This document shows positions 1-9,326 of a stretch of DNA of 64,000 nt, piece after piece. A program made the position numbers and the translations under genes. The stretch covers positions 496,001 to 560,000 of the forward strand of contig NZ_AP014815.1 in assembly GCF_001548095.1 (NCBI RefSeq), given 5' to 3'. The stretch's first letter is position 1, and every line of letters starts with the position of its first letter. The notes under the pieces were generated by a model. The model was given only the letters and a program-made list of their open reading frames with translations, was not told where the DNA came from and did not search any database. The stretch comes from Geminocystis sp. NIES-3708. Lineage in GTDB: Bacteria > Cyanobacteriota > Cyanobacteriia > Cyanobacteriales > Cyanobacteriaceae.

Positions 1-66
1 TAAACCCGCCGAACTTAATTTTTTAGCATCCTTATTGGCTTGTTTTGTTAGAATAACTTTCCACAT
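1..66 (-). CDS. Txe/YoeB-type toxin, N-terminus only (cut by window edge)
   Basis: Only the first 22 codons are in the window, reading MWKVILTKQANKDAKKLSSA. This beginning is typical of the Txe/YoeB branch of RelE-fold toxins, ribosome-dependent mRNA endonucleases. The ATG overlaps the stop of the antitoxin gene by one base (TAATG), so the two genes are translationally coupled. The catalytic C-terminus lies beyond position 1, so activity cannot be judged. Confidence 0.72.
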   Translation of the reverse strand, partial: MWKVILTKQANKDAKKLSSAGL

Positions 67-314
67 TACCAATCAATATCCTGAATATTAATACATTCTT
101 CAATGGGGGTAGATGCTTCTCGATGAATAGATTCTACCATACTGGGAATAGATTGAAGATAGAGGGTTTCTTGGATTTCGTTCCATTCTTGCACGGAAAT
201 TAACACTGCCTTACCCGTTGTTTCTTCAATCAAAATAGGTTGATGTTTTTGATTAATCTCAGCAATTATTTTGGGAAAATCAAGTTGTGGTTGATTAATT
301 TTGATGGTTTCCAT
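66..314 (-). CDS. Phd/YefM-family antitoxin
   Basis: An 82-residue protein beginning METIKINQPQ. The N-terminal half has the Phd/YefM shape: a short strand and helix, then PILIEETTGKAVLISVQEWN, the usual DNA-binding core. The C-terminal tail is acidic (IEECINIQDIDW) and would wrap the toxin. The ATG at 314 is preferred over an upstream TTG at 335 because family members begin at METI-like sequence. It lies directly upstream of the Txe-type toxin with a one-base overlap. Such antitoxins normally repress their own operon. Confidence 0.8.
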   Translation of the reverse strand: METIKINQPQLDFPKIIAEINQKHQPILIEETTGKAVLISVQEWNEIQETLYLQSIPSMVESIHREASTPIEECINIQDIDW

Positions 315-551
315 CTTCGTTGAAATTTTTATCAAGTTAACTATTCAATCATAAACGATGCCTTTAAGAAATAGTTGTAATATCAATACTATCAATCTAA
401 TCTCAAAATTGTGAGACGGTGGCAATACCCTTTCCATACAACATATATTTTTATTAAAATTAAGTTACGATAAAACCTCAATAATATAACATGATAAAAT
501 AAAAGACGGATATTACTATATTACGAGCAATAAATAGTTTGACAAAAACAC

Positions 552-737
552 ATGAAAATTAAAGCTATAGTTCATACTGCCGAAGAAGGAGGATATTGGG
601 CAGAAGTACCTATTTTTGATGGTTGCTATACCCAAGGTGAAACTATTGAAGAGGTTTTAGAAAATCTCCAAGAAATAATCAGCTTATATGTCGAAGACGA
701 ACCCGAAAATCTTAACCCTTCTGAATCAGGTATTTGA
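552..737 (+). CDS. hicB: HicB-family antitoxin
   Basis: A 61-residue protein with the HicB partial RNase H-like fold: IKAIVHTAEEGGYWAEVPIF, then GCYTQGETIEEVLENLQEII. It lacks the extra DNA-binding domain of longer HicB proteins, as is common in cyanobacterial HicB. Nine bases separate it from hicA, in the antitoxin-first order. It should neutralise HicA by covering the toxin active site. Because the neighbouring hicA is frameshifted, this antitoxin may have no functional partner here. Confidence 0.85.
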   Translation: MKIKAIVHTAEEGGYWAEVPIFDGCYTQGETIEEVLENLQEIISLYVEDEPENLNPSESGI

Positions 738-746
738 GTTAAATGT

Positions 747-945
747 ATGAAATCAATATCAGGCAAAAAGTTAGGGCAGATATTGGAAAAAAAAGGTAGG
801 CGATTAATTAGGATAAAAGGTAGCCATTATCGTTATCAAAAAAATCATACAAGCATTTCTATTCCTGTTCATGGCAATCAAGATTTAAAAATTGGATTGT
901 TAAAATATGAAAAAAGCCAATTTAACCGAGTTGGATTTAATTTAA
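747..945 (+). pseudogene. hicA: HicA-family mRNA interferase, frameshifted at the C-terminus
   Basis: The first 50 or so codons are clean HicA: MKSISGKKLGQILEKKG, then RIKGSHYRYQKN with the catalytic His of the GSH motif, then ISIPVHGNQDLKIGLLK. The reading frame then leaves the family and ends at 956. In another frame, from 907, the expected tail MKKANLTELDLI appears and stops at 945. A small deletion of about 5 bases near 900-907 explains this. The catalytic His remains, but the last helix is replaced, so stability or HicB binding may be altered. It is a recent lesion, since both halves are otherwise intact. Confidence 0.75.
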
Positions 946-1028
946 TGGTTGAATAACTCCCCACATCAATCGAAGATAAAAATTGTGGAAAGGTGGACAT
1001 TATCCATCCTATATTTAGTAAAGGATTA

Positions 1029-1481
1029 CTACGGTTGACATACCCAAAACCCATTTGAATCAAATCGTCTTCCTCTAAGCGTACCTTCTCAACAAGTATC
1101 CCATTTTACATCACCAGCAGGTTTAGCTTTGCCACCTGATACTTCCCAATAATAACCTGTGTCTTTAACCACATTACCAAAATAAAAAGTTCCTTTATTA
1201 GCAATATCACGACTGGCACATAACCAAAATCCATTGGATTGAAAATCTCTTCCTACTAAGACAGTATTTTGTGGACAAGTATCCCATCTCGCTTTACCAG
1301 CACTAATTGCTTGTCCTCCTGAAAATCTATACAAAAAACCTGCATCATTACGAATTATACCTACAAATATTGTATTTTTTGGCGAATTTGTTTGAGCCTT
1401 TGTATCGGAAGTAATGCTTGTTAACGTTGTTAAAGTCAAAGTTGTGCAAGTCAATAAAGTTGCTAAATATTTTTTATTCAT
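1029..1481 (-). pseudogene. Secreted repeat protein interrupted by an in-frame TGA
   Basis: The protein begins with a signal peptide (MNKKYLATLLTCTTLTLTTL) followed by a mature part with two copies of a short Cys-containing unit. Unit one contains GFLYRFSGGQAISAGKARWD and ends WDTC, followed by VLVGRDFQSNGFWLCA. Unit two contains GYYWEVSGGKAKPAGDVKWD and again ends WDTC. At that point a TGA (1089-1091) stops the 130-residue product. Past the TGA the same frame continues RGRRFDSNGFWVCQP to a TAG at 1029-1031, which completes the second unit. The stop therefore removes the last 19 residues. Function is unknown; no family was recognised. Confidence 0.6.
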
Positions 1482-1626
1482 GATTCCATTTTTCGTTAGA
1501 TTATTGTTTTTAAGTTCTCGTTTGAATATAAATTTAAGAATACCCCTTCAAAAACATTTTGGAATACGCTCAAAGACTGATAAAGAAGGGACTTTTATAA
1601 AAAATTATTACAAAAGACTTCTTTTA

Positions 1627-2908
1627 CTGAGGGGGCGACAATGAAGGTAAACAGACGATGGCATAAGAGATTGAAGCTGGTAATCTGGATAAAAATAAGA
1701 TGTTTTTAGTTTTTATATTAATTACTATAGAAAAAGATGTTTCAACTTCCCCAATTTTATCAGGAGTATTTAAAAAAACAGTTTAATTTACCTCAATATT
1801 TAACTCTTTGTCTTTTAGTTAATTTACTTCAAAATCTTAAAACTGTTAGGTTAGAAGAAATGGCAAAACTTTTTCCTTATCCGATTAAATTAAGAAGTAG
1901 AATTAAAAAGTTACAAAGATTTTTAAGTCTGAAAAATTGGAAAGTTGAAACCATATGGTTTCCGATTTTAAAATCATGGATTATGAACCAATGGGAATCA
2001 AACAAAGTAATTTATTTAGTCATTGATAGAACACAGTGGCAAAACATTAATATATTGATGGTAAGTTTAGTTCATCATCAAGGAGCTATCCCTGTATATT
2101 TTATCTGATTAAATAAAAAAGGAAGTAGTAATTTATCAGAACAAAAACAAGTATTAGAAGCAAGTATTAATTTATTAATTGAATATAAAATAATCGTTTT
2201 AGGAGATAGAGAATTTTGCTCTGTGGATTTAGCAAAATGGTTATCAGTAGAGAAACAGGTTTATTTATCTCTACGTTTAAAAAAGAGTGAATATGTGGAG
2301 TTAGAAACTGATATATGGTTTCGATTGAGTGAATTAGGTTTATCTCCAGGATTCTCCGTATATTATCGAGGAATAAAAGTTACAAAAACCAAGGGATTCT
2401 CAGGAATTAATTTAGCAGCAAAATGGAAGAAAAACTATAGACATAAATCGAGTAAACAGCCATGGTTTATTCTCACAAATTTAGAAAGTATGTCGGAAAC
2501 AATCTCTGCTTATTCCAAAAGAATGGGTATTGAAGAAATGTTTAGAGATTTTAAATTAGGAGGTTATAACTTAGAAAGTACAAAACTTGAAAATGAACGA
2601 CTAATTTCTTTAATTATACTGATAACATTATCCTATAGTTATTCAACATTTATAGGAGAAGAAATTAAAAGAAAAGGAATAAGTGAATATCTAGTTAGAC
2701 CCACAGAAAAAAGAAGAAGATATAAAAGATATAGTGATTTTTCTATTGGTTTAAATGGGATAAAATGGCTAAGTGAAATCTGCTTTTTTCAAGAACAATT
2801 AGATAAGTTAACCTCTTTATTTCCTCAGAAACAGTCCTATTATCGTCAAGGTATGAGGGCTATTTCCCTTATCCAATCTGCATTCTGAATGTTCTGTCGC
2901 CCCCTCAG
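1627..2908 (+). mobile_element. IS4-family insertion sequence, copy 1 (complete, with target duplication)
   Basis: A 1282-bp element bounded by 14-bp perfect terminal inverted repeats (CTGAGGGGGCGACA at 1627-1640, its complement at 2895-2908). It is flanked by a perfect 9-bp direct repeat, CTTCTTTTA, at 1618-1626 and 2909-2917, which is the target duplication of one insertion event. The single transposase frame fills the element but contains a TGA. A second copy of equal length and with identical encoded protein segments lies at 41401-42682 in the opposite orientation. The intact duplication and near identity show that this copy is young. Confidence 0.93.
1737..2888 (+). pseudogene. IS4-family DDE transposase with internal TGA codon
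   Basis: Read through the TGA at 2106-2108, this is one 383-residue DDE transposase. The first Asp lies in YLVIDRTQW and the second in VLGDREF. The YREK signature of the IS4 family is seen as YSKRMGIEEMFRDFK, which supplies the catalytic Glu. The TGA falls between the first two catalytic Asp residues, at a position where TGG (Trp) would fit (VYFI-stop-LNKKGSSNLSEQ). Frame and homology continue without other damage. Unless the codon is read through, neither product (123 and about 222 residues) can be active. Confidence 0.88.
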
Positions 2909-2963
2909 CTTCTTTTAGCTTAAAATGACTGGTAAAGACTGAAATCAACCTTGAATAATAGTT

Positions 2964-3482
2964 ATGGATACTCAAGAACTGGTGAACTATTTGGATGAAT
3001 TGCTATACGACTCTACAGGTAAGCACATCGATAGTTTGCAAGTAGCTATTTTAAAGGGTGTCTTAAATGGAGAAAAATATCAGGATATTGCGAGTGATTA
3101 TAAATGCAGTGCTAGTCATGCTAAAGATGAAGCCTATAAACTGTGAAGATTACTTTCACAAACGTTCAATGAAGATATAAATAAGTCAAATTTTAAGGCG
3201 ATAATTGATAGAATAATATCAAAAAATAATCAAGGTGTTGTTGTTAATCAAAGTAAAATTGATAGGTTTAATTTTTGTCATAATTACCATCCTAAAATAG
3301 AAGAAAATGAGGATGTTATTAGTGACGATAAAATTTTAATTGACTCTGCTCAAAAGAAGATAAAAAGAGACACTATTCCCCGTTTAATGAAATTAGGTTT
3401 AAATGCGGAACAAATTGCCAAAGCCGTAGATTTACCCATTCATGAAGTGAGAAAAATTATTTCTCAAATGCTTAAATTGTAA
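2964..3482 (+). pseudogene. vWA-MoxR-associated-type N-terminal HTH protein, split by TGA
   Basis: The first 60 residues (MDTQELVNYLDELLYDSTGK, then ILKGVLNGEKYQDIASDYKC) match the helix-turn-helix found at the N-terminus of many cyanobacterial WD40/NB-ARC proteins. A TGA at 3144-3146 follows AYKL where these proteins have Trp (SELWKLL-like), and the same frame continues RLLSQTFNEDINKSNFKAII to a TAA at 3480-3482. The second half ends with another predicted HTH (LGLNAEQIAKAVDLPIHEVR). The most economical explanation is a TGG to TGA change. The gene lies just outside the IS4 target duplication. No enzymatic domain is present. Confidence 0.6.
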
Positions 3483-3528
3483 GGTGTGATCGACTGAATG
3501 CGTAAGTTCTATAATTACTAATTATCTG

Positions 3529-5790
3529 TTAACTTAAGGTTAGTTTATGTTGAATAATAATAACACGAGAAGCACTTTGTTTGGCATCTTTTTTATTTTT
3601 ACCATAACCTTTAGAGATAATAGTTTTATCATCGCAGATTAGGCTAATTGTACAAGTAAAAAATCCGTCAATATTTAAAAAATTATATTCAGGATAACCT
3701 AATTGATTTAGTTGACAAAAATGGTATAATTTAGATACCCAATCTGATTCTTCGATAACATTTTTTTCTTTTTTCTTTTCTTCTTTTTCTTCGATATTAA
3801 TAGACTCAATATTCTTGATATTATGGGGTAATTCTTCCTCCGCAACAATTTCTTCTACTGCAAATAAATTTGGTTCATCGATTAATTGATTATTAAGATA
3901 CGATTGAATATAAGCTAAGGAAGATTTTTGCTTTGCTTTCGTTTTTTTTGTATCAAATTGAGGTTGTGGATGGGTTAACTCATTTACATAACAATAAGCA
4001 ATATATTTTTGAGTTTTTTGATGATAGTCAATTTTGTATTCTACCACAGCACCAGTCAATTGAGAATGAATTAAAAGTACTGATATAGTATCAAGATTAG
4101 GGTTATCAAAATACTTATTTATTTTACCTTGAAACCAAATTTTATATAAATCTTTAGGTAATAAATTGTTGATTCTTCTGTTGATTTCTACAATAGTTTT
4201 CTCATCAAAATTAGTTTTAGTGCAATAATCTAATACCTTAGAAAAATCTTTATCATTTAAATTATTAAACTCAATATCCAGTAAATTTTCTTCTTGAGAA
4301 TTAATTGTTATGAATTTACTAAAGGCATGAGGATGAGAAGTTAATTCTTGATTCAAATAACCTTTAATTGTTGCCAAAGCGGCTTTTTGTTTTGCTTTAC
4401 TTTTTTTAGTATCTTCTGAGGGATTTATTGTTGTCATACCATTTAGATAACAATAGGAAAAATAAAGTTTTTTAGATTCACAATATTCTACTTTATAATC
4501 AATAGTAGAATTATCCGCTTGAGACTTTACTAATAAAACAGAAATAGTATCAATATTTTCATTGTCAAAAAAAAGATTAATTTTACCAACAAACCATAAA
4601 TAATAATAGTCTTTAGGTTGTAAGGTTTGAAGACGAGATGTTATGTAAGGAATAATTTTTTCTTTTTGATGATTAAAAACCGCATATTGAATCAAATCTG
4701 AAAATTCATCGGGGGATAATTCATCTATGGATAAATTTTCAATATTATTAAATTTTTTCTCTATTTCTGCTTGTCTTTTTTTTCTTAAAAAATTAGATTT
4801 ATCTTCTTTAAATTTTTGATCATATTCATTAATTTGTGAGCATAAATTATCTAATTCTTCTACACTATAAGGGGATAAATCTTTTTTAATAATGGCTTTA
4901 ACAATTCGATGATTAACTAAGTCAACAAAACGACGTAAAGGACTGGTAAAATGAGTATAAGCCATTAATCCTAAACCAACATGAGGTTTTACCTGAGAAT
5001 CATAGGTTGCTGGTACTAAAAGATGTCCCATGGTTTTTTTTACTAACTCAAAATCTGTTGTACCTACGTCTTGAGTACGGTATAATGCTGGAATATTATT
5101 TTTTCCTAAAAAATTAGCAATGGTGGTATTTGTTAAAATCATTAATTCTGCAATTAACTGATAAGTATTAACATTTTCTTTAATTAAGTTTCCATCCTCA
5201 TCCACATAACCATCATCGGTTAAAATTCCTGATTTTCCTCCTCTTTTTTTGCCAATCAATTGAGCAACTTTTTGCATTTTAAGTAATAATTGATGTTCAG
5301 GAATATTATCAGGATTCGTTAATATTTTTTCGACTTCTGTATAACTAAACGCTTTTTTATTGGTAAAAATAGTTTCTTTAATATGAAAAGAATTAACATT
5401 TCCAGTATTATCTATTTGAAAAAAAATAGTTAAAGCTAATCTTTTTTGTTCTTCTTCTAATGAACCTAAATTAGTGCTAATATGACAGGGTAGCATAGGA
5501 GTCGGTGGAGTTGTGTGATATAAAGTTGCAACTCTAAATAAGGCTTCTTTGTCAATAGGAGAATTTTTAGGAATAATTGTTGATACATCAGTAATACTAA
5601 TCTGCAACTCAAAAGACTTATTATTTAATTCTATCAACCAAATCCCATCATCTCGATCAACAGTAGTAGCATCATCAATGGTGATGCCAAATACAGATAA
5701 ACGATTTTGAGAATAATCCTCTAAGTTGAGATTGGACGCTTGTGTTATTTGTTGAGAATTAAATTTTCTTGGTTTGATGTTACCTTTCAT
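3529..5790 (-). CDS. RNase II/R-family (RNB) exoribonuclease with repeated dsRBD-like C-terminal domains
   Basis: 753 residues. An RNB catalytic domain begins almost at the N-terminus: DDATTVDRDD at residues 39-48 gives the four metal-binding Asp (39, 45, 47, 48) in the spacing of RNase II. YTHFTSPLRRFVDL near residue 285 is the family's conserved Arg segment. The usual N-terminal cold-shock domains and C-terminal S1 domain are not evident. Instead the last 400 residues hold two similar units, each with YYLWFVGKI/YKIWFQGKI, DTISVLL, and TKKxKAKQK near its end, then a third dsRNA-binding-like unit ending GYGKNKKDAKQSASRV. An acidic-basic linker precedes the last unit. Likely 3'-5' RNA decay, possibly of structured RNA; substrate is inference. 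Confidence 0.8.
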   Translation of the reverse strand: MKGNIKPRKFNSQQITQASNLNLEDYSQNRLSVFGITIDDATTVDRDDGIWLIELNNKSFELQISITDVSTIIPKNSPIDKEALFRVATLYHTTPPTPMLPCHISTNLGSLEEEQKRLALTIFFQIDNTGNVNSFHIKETIFTNKKAFSYTEVEKILTNPDNIPEHQLLLKMQKVAQLIGKKRGGKSGILTDDGYVDEDGNLIKENVNTYQLIAELMILTNTTIANFLGKNNIPALYRTQDVGTTDFELVKKTMGHLLVPATYDSQVKPHVGLGLMAYTHFTSPLRRFVDLVNHRIVKAIIKKDLSPYSVEELDNLCSQINEYDQKFKEDKSNFLRKKRQAEIEKKFNNIENLSIDELSPDEFSDLIQYAVFNHQKEKIIPYITSRLQTLQPKDYYYLWFVGKINLFFDNENIDTISVLLVKSQADNSTIDYKVEYCESKKLYFSYCYLNGMTTINPSEDTKKSKAKQKAALATIKGYLNQELTSHPHAFSKFITINSQEENLLDIEFNNLNDKDFSKVLDYCTKTNFDEKTIVEINRRINNLLPKDLYKIWFQGKINKYFDNPNLDTISVLLIHSQLTGAVVEYKIDYHQKTQKYIAYCYVNELTHPQPQFDTKKTKAKQKSSLAYIQSYLNNQLIDEPNLFAVEEIVAEEELPHNIKNIESINIEEKEEKKKEKNVIEESDWVSKLYHFCQLNQLGYPEYNFLNIDGFFTCTISLICDDKTIISKGYGKNKKDAKQSASRVIIIQHKLTLS

Positions 5791-5989
5791 ACCCCATATC
5801 CGATTAACAGATGAATTCTAAAGATTTTTTTAGCTGTTCAACTATTTTAAACTAAACTTATGTCATCGGAAAATTAAATCATTACATATTCAGAAACAAA
5901 TAAAATTTTTATCTTTGAGTATAATTATTTTTTTTCGCATAAAAAAGATCCATATCCAATGAATTATTTACTATTAATAATCAATAATT

Positions 5990-7498
5990 ATGAATGAAAA
6001 TATATTATCAGAAAAATCACAAAAATCTTTATTAATTCCTATTATTACTGGTATTTTATGTGGAATTTTAATTGGTGGTTTTATTCCCATATGGGGCAAA
6101 CAAATTTACTTTTTAGGAGAATTATTTATCAATGGTTTATTAATGCTAGTAACTCCTTTGGTTATGACTTCCATGATTAGTAGTATAACCAGTTTAGGTA
6201 ACTTAAGATTATTAAAAGGCATGGGTTTTAAAACTATTAGTTTATATATGATAACTACTGGAATTGCCGTAATTATCGGATTAATTTTAGTGATAATTAT
6301 TCAACCCGGTGTTGCTGACAATGATAATGAAAGAGTGTTGTTAAGAGGAGGACAATTATTAGAAAATGTCAATTATTCTATTAATAATAATCAATTAACT
6401 CTTCTGGATGACAATTTCAGAAAACAATTTGATGATCGTTATTTAATATCTTTATCAGATCAAAATACCACAGGAGTTATCCTAAAAGAAGATACTTTTA
6501 ATGAAAAAAATATAACGGTAAAAGAATGGCTAAATCCAGAGGATGAAATCACAATACCTCAACCTCAAGGAAAAGGCTTAAAAATTGATTTAACTATCGC
6601 CCAAAAACTTTCAGGAAAGGAAAAAAGTTCTATTAGCGAAACCTTAAAACAAGTTATTTTAAGTTTACTTCCTCGTAATTTATTTCAGGCAATGGCTAAT
6701 AATGATGTTTTACCTTTAATTATTTTTTCTTTAATTTTTGGTGCAATTTTAACTACTTTTGATCAAGGTACTATTCTGATTAAGTTTTTTGATGCTTTAA
6801 ACATCACTATTCTTAAAATAGTCGATTTAATTCTTTTATTCGCACCTGTGGGAATTGGTGCATTAATTGCAGGACGTTTAGGAGAGGCGGGAGGTTTTAG
6901 TGGTTTTGCTACAGAGTTTCTTTCTCTTTGGAAATACACTGGTACAGTAATGCTTGGTCTATTTTTGCACGGATTTGGCATTTTATTTATACTACTTTAT
7001 ATTACCACAAAGCGATCACCTTTTGTTTTTTTTCGCAGAATGTTACCTGCTTTAACAACGGCTTTTTCTACCGCCTCAAGTTCAGCGACAATTCCCGTAA
7101 CTCTCGAATGTGCCATTAAAAACAATAAAATTGAACCAAAAATTGCTGATTTTGTGATACCATTAGGTGCAACTGTAAATATGGATGGTACAGCCCTTTA
7201 TGAAGCTGTAGCTGCAGTTTTTATTGCTCAAATTTACGGGATTGAATTATCTACAGGACAATTAATCATTATTTTTTTAACAGCTACTTTAGCGGCTGTA
7301 GGTGCGGCTGGTATTCCTGAAGCAGGATTAGTAACAATGGTTATAGTCTTAAAAGCTGTTAATATTCCTGTAGAAGGAATTTCCCTTATTCTTGTTATAG
7401 ACTGGTTTCTGGATCGTTGTCGTACTACAATAAATGTTTGGGGTGATGCTGTGGTAGCGGCAATGGTGCAAAGTTTAAGTAATCACAAATCTATCTAG
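5990..7498 (+). CDS. Dicarboxylate/amino acid:cation symporter (DAACS/GltP family)
   Basis: 502 residues with multiple membrane helices. Family signatures are clear: LVTPLVMTSMISSI in the first third, the serine-rich hairpin AFSTASSSATIPVTLECA, NMDGTALYEAVAAVFIAQ (the Na+/substrate site), GAAGIPEAGLV, and the C-terminal DWFLDRCRTTINVWGDA. It should import glutamate, aspartate or C4-dicarboxylates with Na+ or H+ at the plasma membrane. Residues of roughly 105-215 form a long hydrophilic insertion between early membrane helices, which makes it longer than typical 420-440 residue homologues. Monocistronic by spacing. Confidence 0.9.
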   Translation: MNENILSEKSQKSLLIPIITGILCGILIGGFIPIWGKQIYFLGELFINGLLMLVTPLVMTSMISSITSLGNLRLLKGMGFKTISLYMITTGIAVIIGLILVIIIQPGVADNDNERVLLRGGQLLENVNYSINNNQLTLLDDNFRKQFDDRYLISLSDQNTTGVILKEDTFNEKNITVKEWLNPEDEITIPQPQGKGLKIDLTIAQKLSGKEKSSISETLKQVILSLLPRNLFQAMANNDVLPLIIFSLIFGAILTTFDQGTILIKFFDALNITILKIVDLILLFAPVGIGALIAGRLGEAGGFSGFATEFLSLWKYTGTVMLGLFLHGFGILFILLYITTKRSPFVFFRRMLPALTTAFSTASSSATIPVTLECAIKNNKIEPKIADFVIPLGATVNMDGTALYEAVAAVFIAQIYGIELSTGQLIIIFLTATLAAVGAAGIPEAGLVTMVIVLKAVNIPVEGISLILVIDWFLDRCRTTINVWGDAVVAAMVQSLSNHKSI

Positions 7499-7717
7499 GG
7501 TGTGACGAAAAAGTTTTTTGGTTAGGTTAGAAGATGGGAGATGAGAAGACTAGAAAAAATACTTATAAATTAAAGATGTTAATCTTGGTATTGTAATTGA
7601 ATAGGAAAATAGAATATTTTCGGAATCAGATTTTAAATGTTAGGTTTTTGAATAAAAATAGCCAAAATATCGCACTTTTTTCAATAAATCCTATCTAAAT
7701 TAAGAGTTGGAAATTGT

Positions 7718-9214
7718 CTAATTTTTGACTCTTAATTCTTTATCCATCCATTTTTTTAACTCATAAGTCCCAAGACAGTCATCTTCATTATATACTAATA
7801 TGTAGTTTAGCCAAGTGCGATCATTTGTTTTTAACCATTGATCATACCAAAAAACACACTGATCACCACTGATTCTAACATTATGAGATGATATTTTTCC
7901 TGTTTTAGGATCTCGCCAATGAAAACCTAACCAATTACCAATAGATTTTAAGGAATAATTTTCTACAGGTAAATAAAAAGAGTTAATTATTATTTTGTGT
8001 AAATCCCAGCAACGATTTAACAAAGATTGCAATGGCAAAGAGGGAGTTTTATAAAGATATGCTAAACGTTTAATAGTTTCTACTTCGTATTGAGAATAAT
8101 GAAAAATGGGTGCGTCATCATATTGTGAAATAAATTTAAGAAAACCACGCCAAATAGTTTCTTCTTCTATTAAGGTTTCTGCTAGAAAAGTATAATATTT
8201 TTTTTCCTGAGTTTCATTATTAACTAATAATACTCCTAATAAATAGTCGATATTGCGATCAGGTTCGGCTTCTATGTCAAAATATAACTCAATAGGATGA
8301 TAAGGAATAATGGGCAAAGTAGGATTTTTTAAAATCGCCTGATGAGAAACTAAAGACTGACTTTGTAGATAAATTTTATTAGCCATGTCTTTATCTAAAA
8401 TGCGGTTTAAATCCCATATCTTAGCTTGAGAAAGATTTTCTAAATTATTAATACCTTCACTGGTTAATAAATTATATCTTTTAGGAGTAATACCCGGAAT
8501 TAAAGATAAATGTTGTTGAGATTTTGCTAAACTATAACAGTCATCATACCATTGACAAAAACTGCAACGCTGACGAGAAATAAAAACATCAGGCTCTTTT
8601 TTTTGCACTATCATTAAAGTAAATTCTTTGACTAATTCCCTTGATGCAGGAATCCAAATACTTAAGTTAAGATAATAAGGTTTAAGATTATTTCTCAAAA
8701 ATATTTGGCAATGAGAAAGATTGATACCTTGAAAAAGACTTAAAATATCTCCCTGAAAACCAGAGATTAATTTATATTCAGGTTTAATATTTTTACCCAA
8801 ATGAGTATTAACAGAAAAATAACTCCAATCCCCCCAACGAGAAGGAATATCTTGTTTAATTAATAAAGTTGGAGAAACGATAAAAGTAACTTCTTGATTA
8901 GTATCAATAAAATTTTTAACTTTATAAATAATAACTCCCTGATAAATACATTCAACTCCTTGACGCATCAAATTTTCCGTTATTAAAGCCAGAGTTAGAT
9001 TATTTTCTTTATCTTTAGTTAAAGTTTTGGGTTGATGATAAGGTAAGCCATAATTCTCTACGACTTGCTGACTATGGAATTCTCTTTCTTCAGTTAACTT
9101 CAGCAAAAACTGATTTTTTTCTGATGGTTGCTGACTTTCTTCCGTATAAACATTGAGAAAGGCACGACGATGACAACGTTTATATTGAAGCAATAACTCG
9201 TCAGTGAGTATCAT
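7718..9214 (-). CDS. TM0106-family RecB-like putative nuclease
   Basis: 498 residues beginning MILTDELLLQYKRCHRRAFL, the standard start of this family, whose N-terminal half has the RecB/Cas4-like nuclease fold. RQRCSFCQWYDDCYS in the middle supplies three Cys which, with the early Cys, resemble Cas4/AddB iron-sulfur ligands. LSLIPGITPKRYNLLTSEGI is a helix-hairpin-helix-like segment. The C-terminal half has an RNase H/3'-5' exonuclease-like domain starting ELYFDIEAEPDRN, with DLHKIIINSF and YNEDDCLGTYELKKW at its end. Probably acts on DNA ends in repair; the precise role is not known. No cas genes are nearby. Confidence 0.82.
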   Translation of the reverse strand: MILTDELLLQYKRCHRRAFLNVYTEESQQPSEKNQFLLKLTEEREFHSQQVVENYGLPYHQPKTLTKDKENNLTLALITENLMRQGVECIYQGVIIYKVKNFIDTNQEVTFIVSPTLLIKQDIPSRWGDWSYFSVNTHLGKNIKPEYKLISGFQGDILSLFQGINLSHCQIFLRNNLKPYYLNLSIWIPASRELVKEFTLMIVQKKEPDVFISRQRCSFCQWYDDCYSLAKSQQHLSLIPGITPKRYNLLTSEGINNLENLSQAKIWDLNRILDKDMANKIYLQSQSLVSHQAILKNPTLPIIPYHPIELYFDIEAEPDRNIDYLLGVLLVNNETQEKKYYTFLAETLIEEETIWRGFLKFISQYDDAPIFHYSQYEVETIKRLAYLYKTPSLPLQSLLNRCWDLHKIIINSFYLPVENYSLKSIGNWLGFHWRDPKTGKISSHNVRISGDQCVFWYDQWLKTNDRTWLNYILVYNEDDCLGTYELKKWMDKELRVKN

Positions 9215-9326
9215 TTTTATAATTAATTATTAATAGTTTTAAGAAATTGAGCATTAATTAATAGTTAACAATTATTTAATCATTATCGTGATGACATTTT
9301 AGGTAAAAATTATTAATTATTCATGT

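Noticed and set aside
878..1063. 61-aa frame on the minus strand overlapping hicA
   Set aside because: It overlaps the hicA tail and reads in another frame through the end of the broken repeat protein; no independent support.
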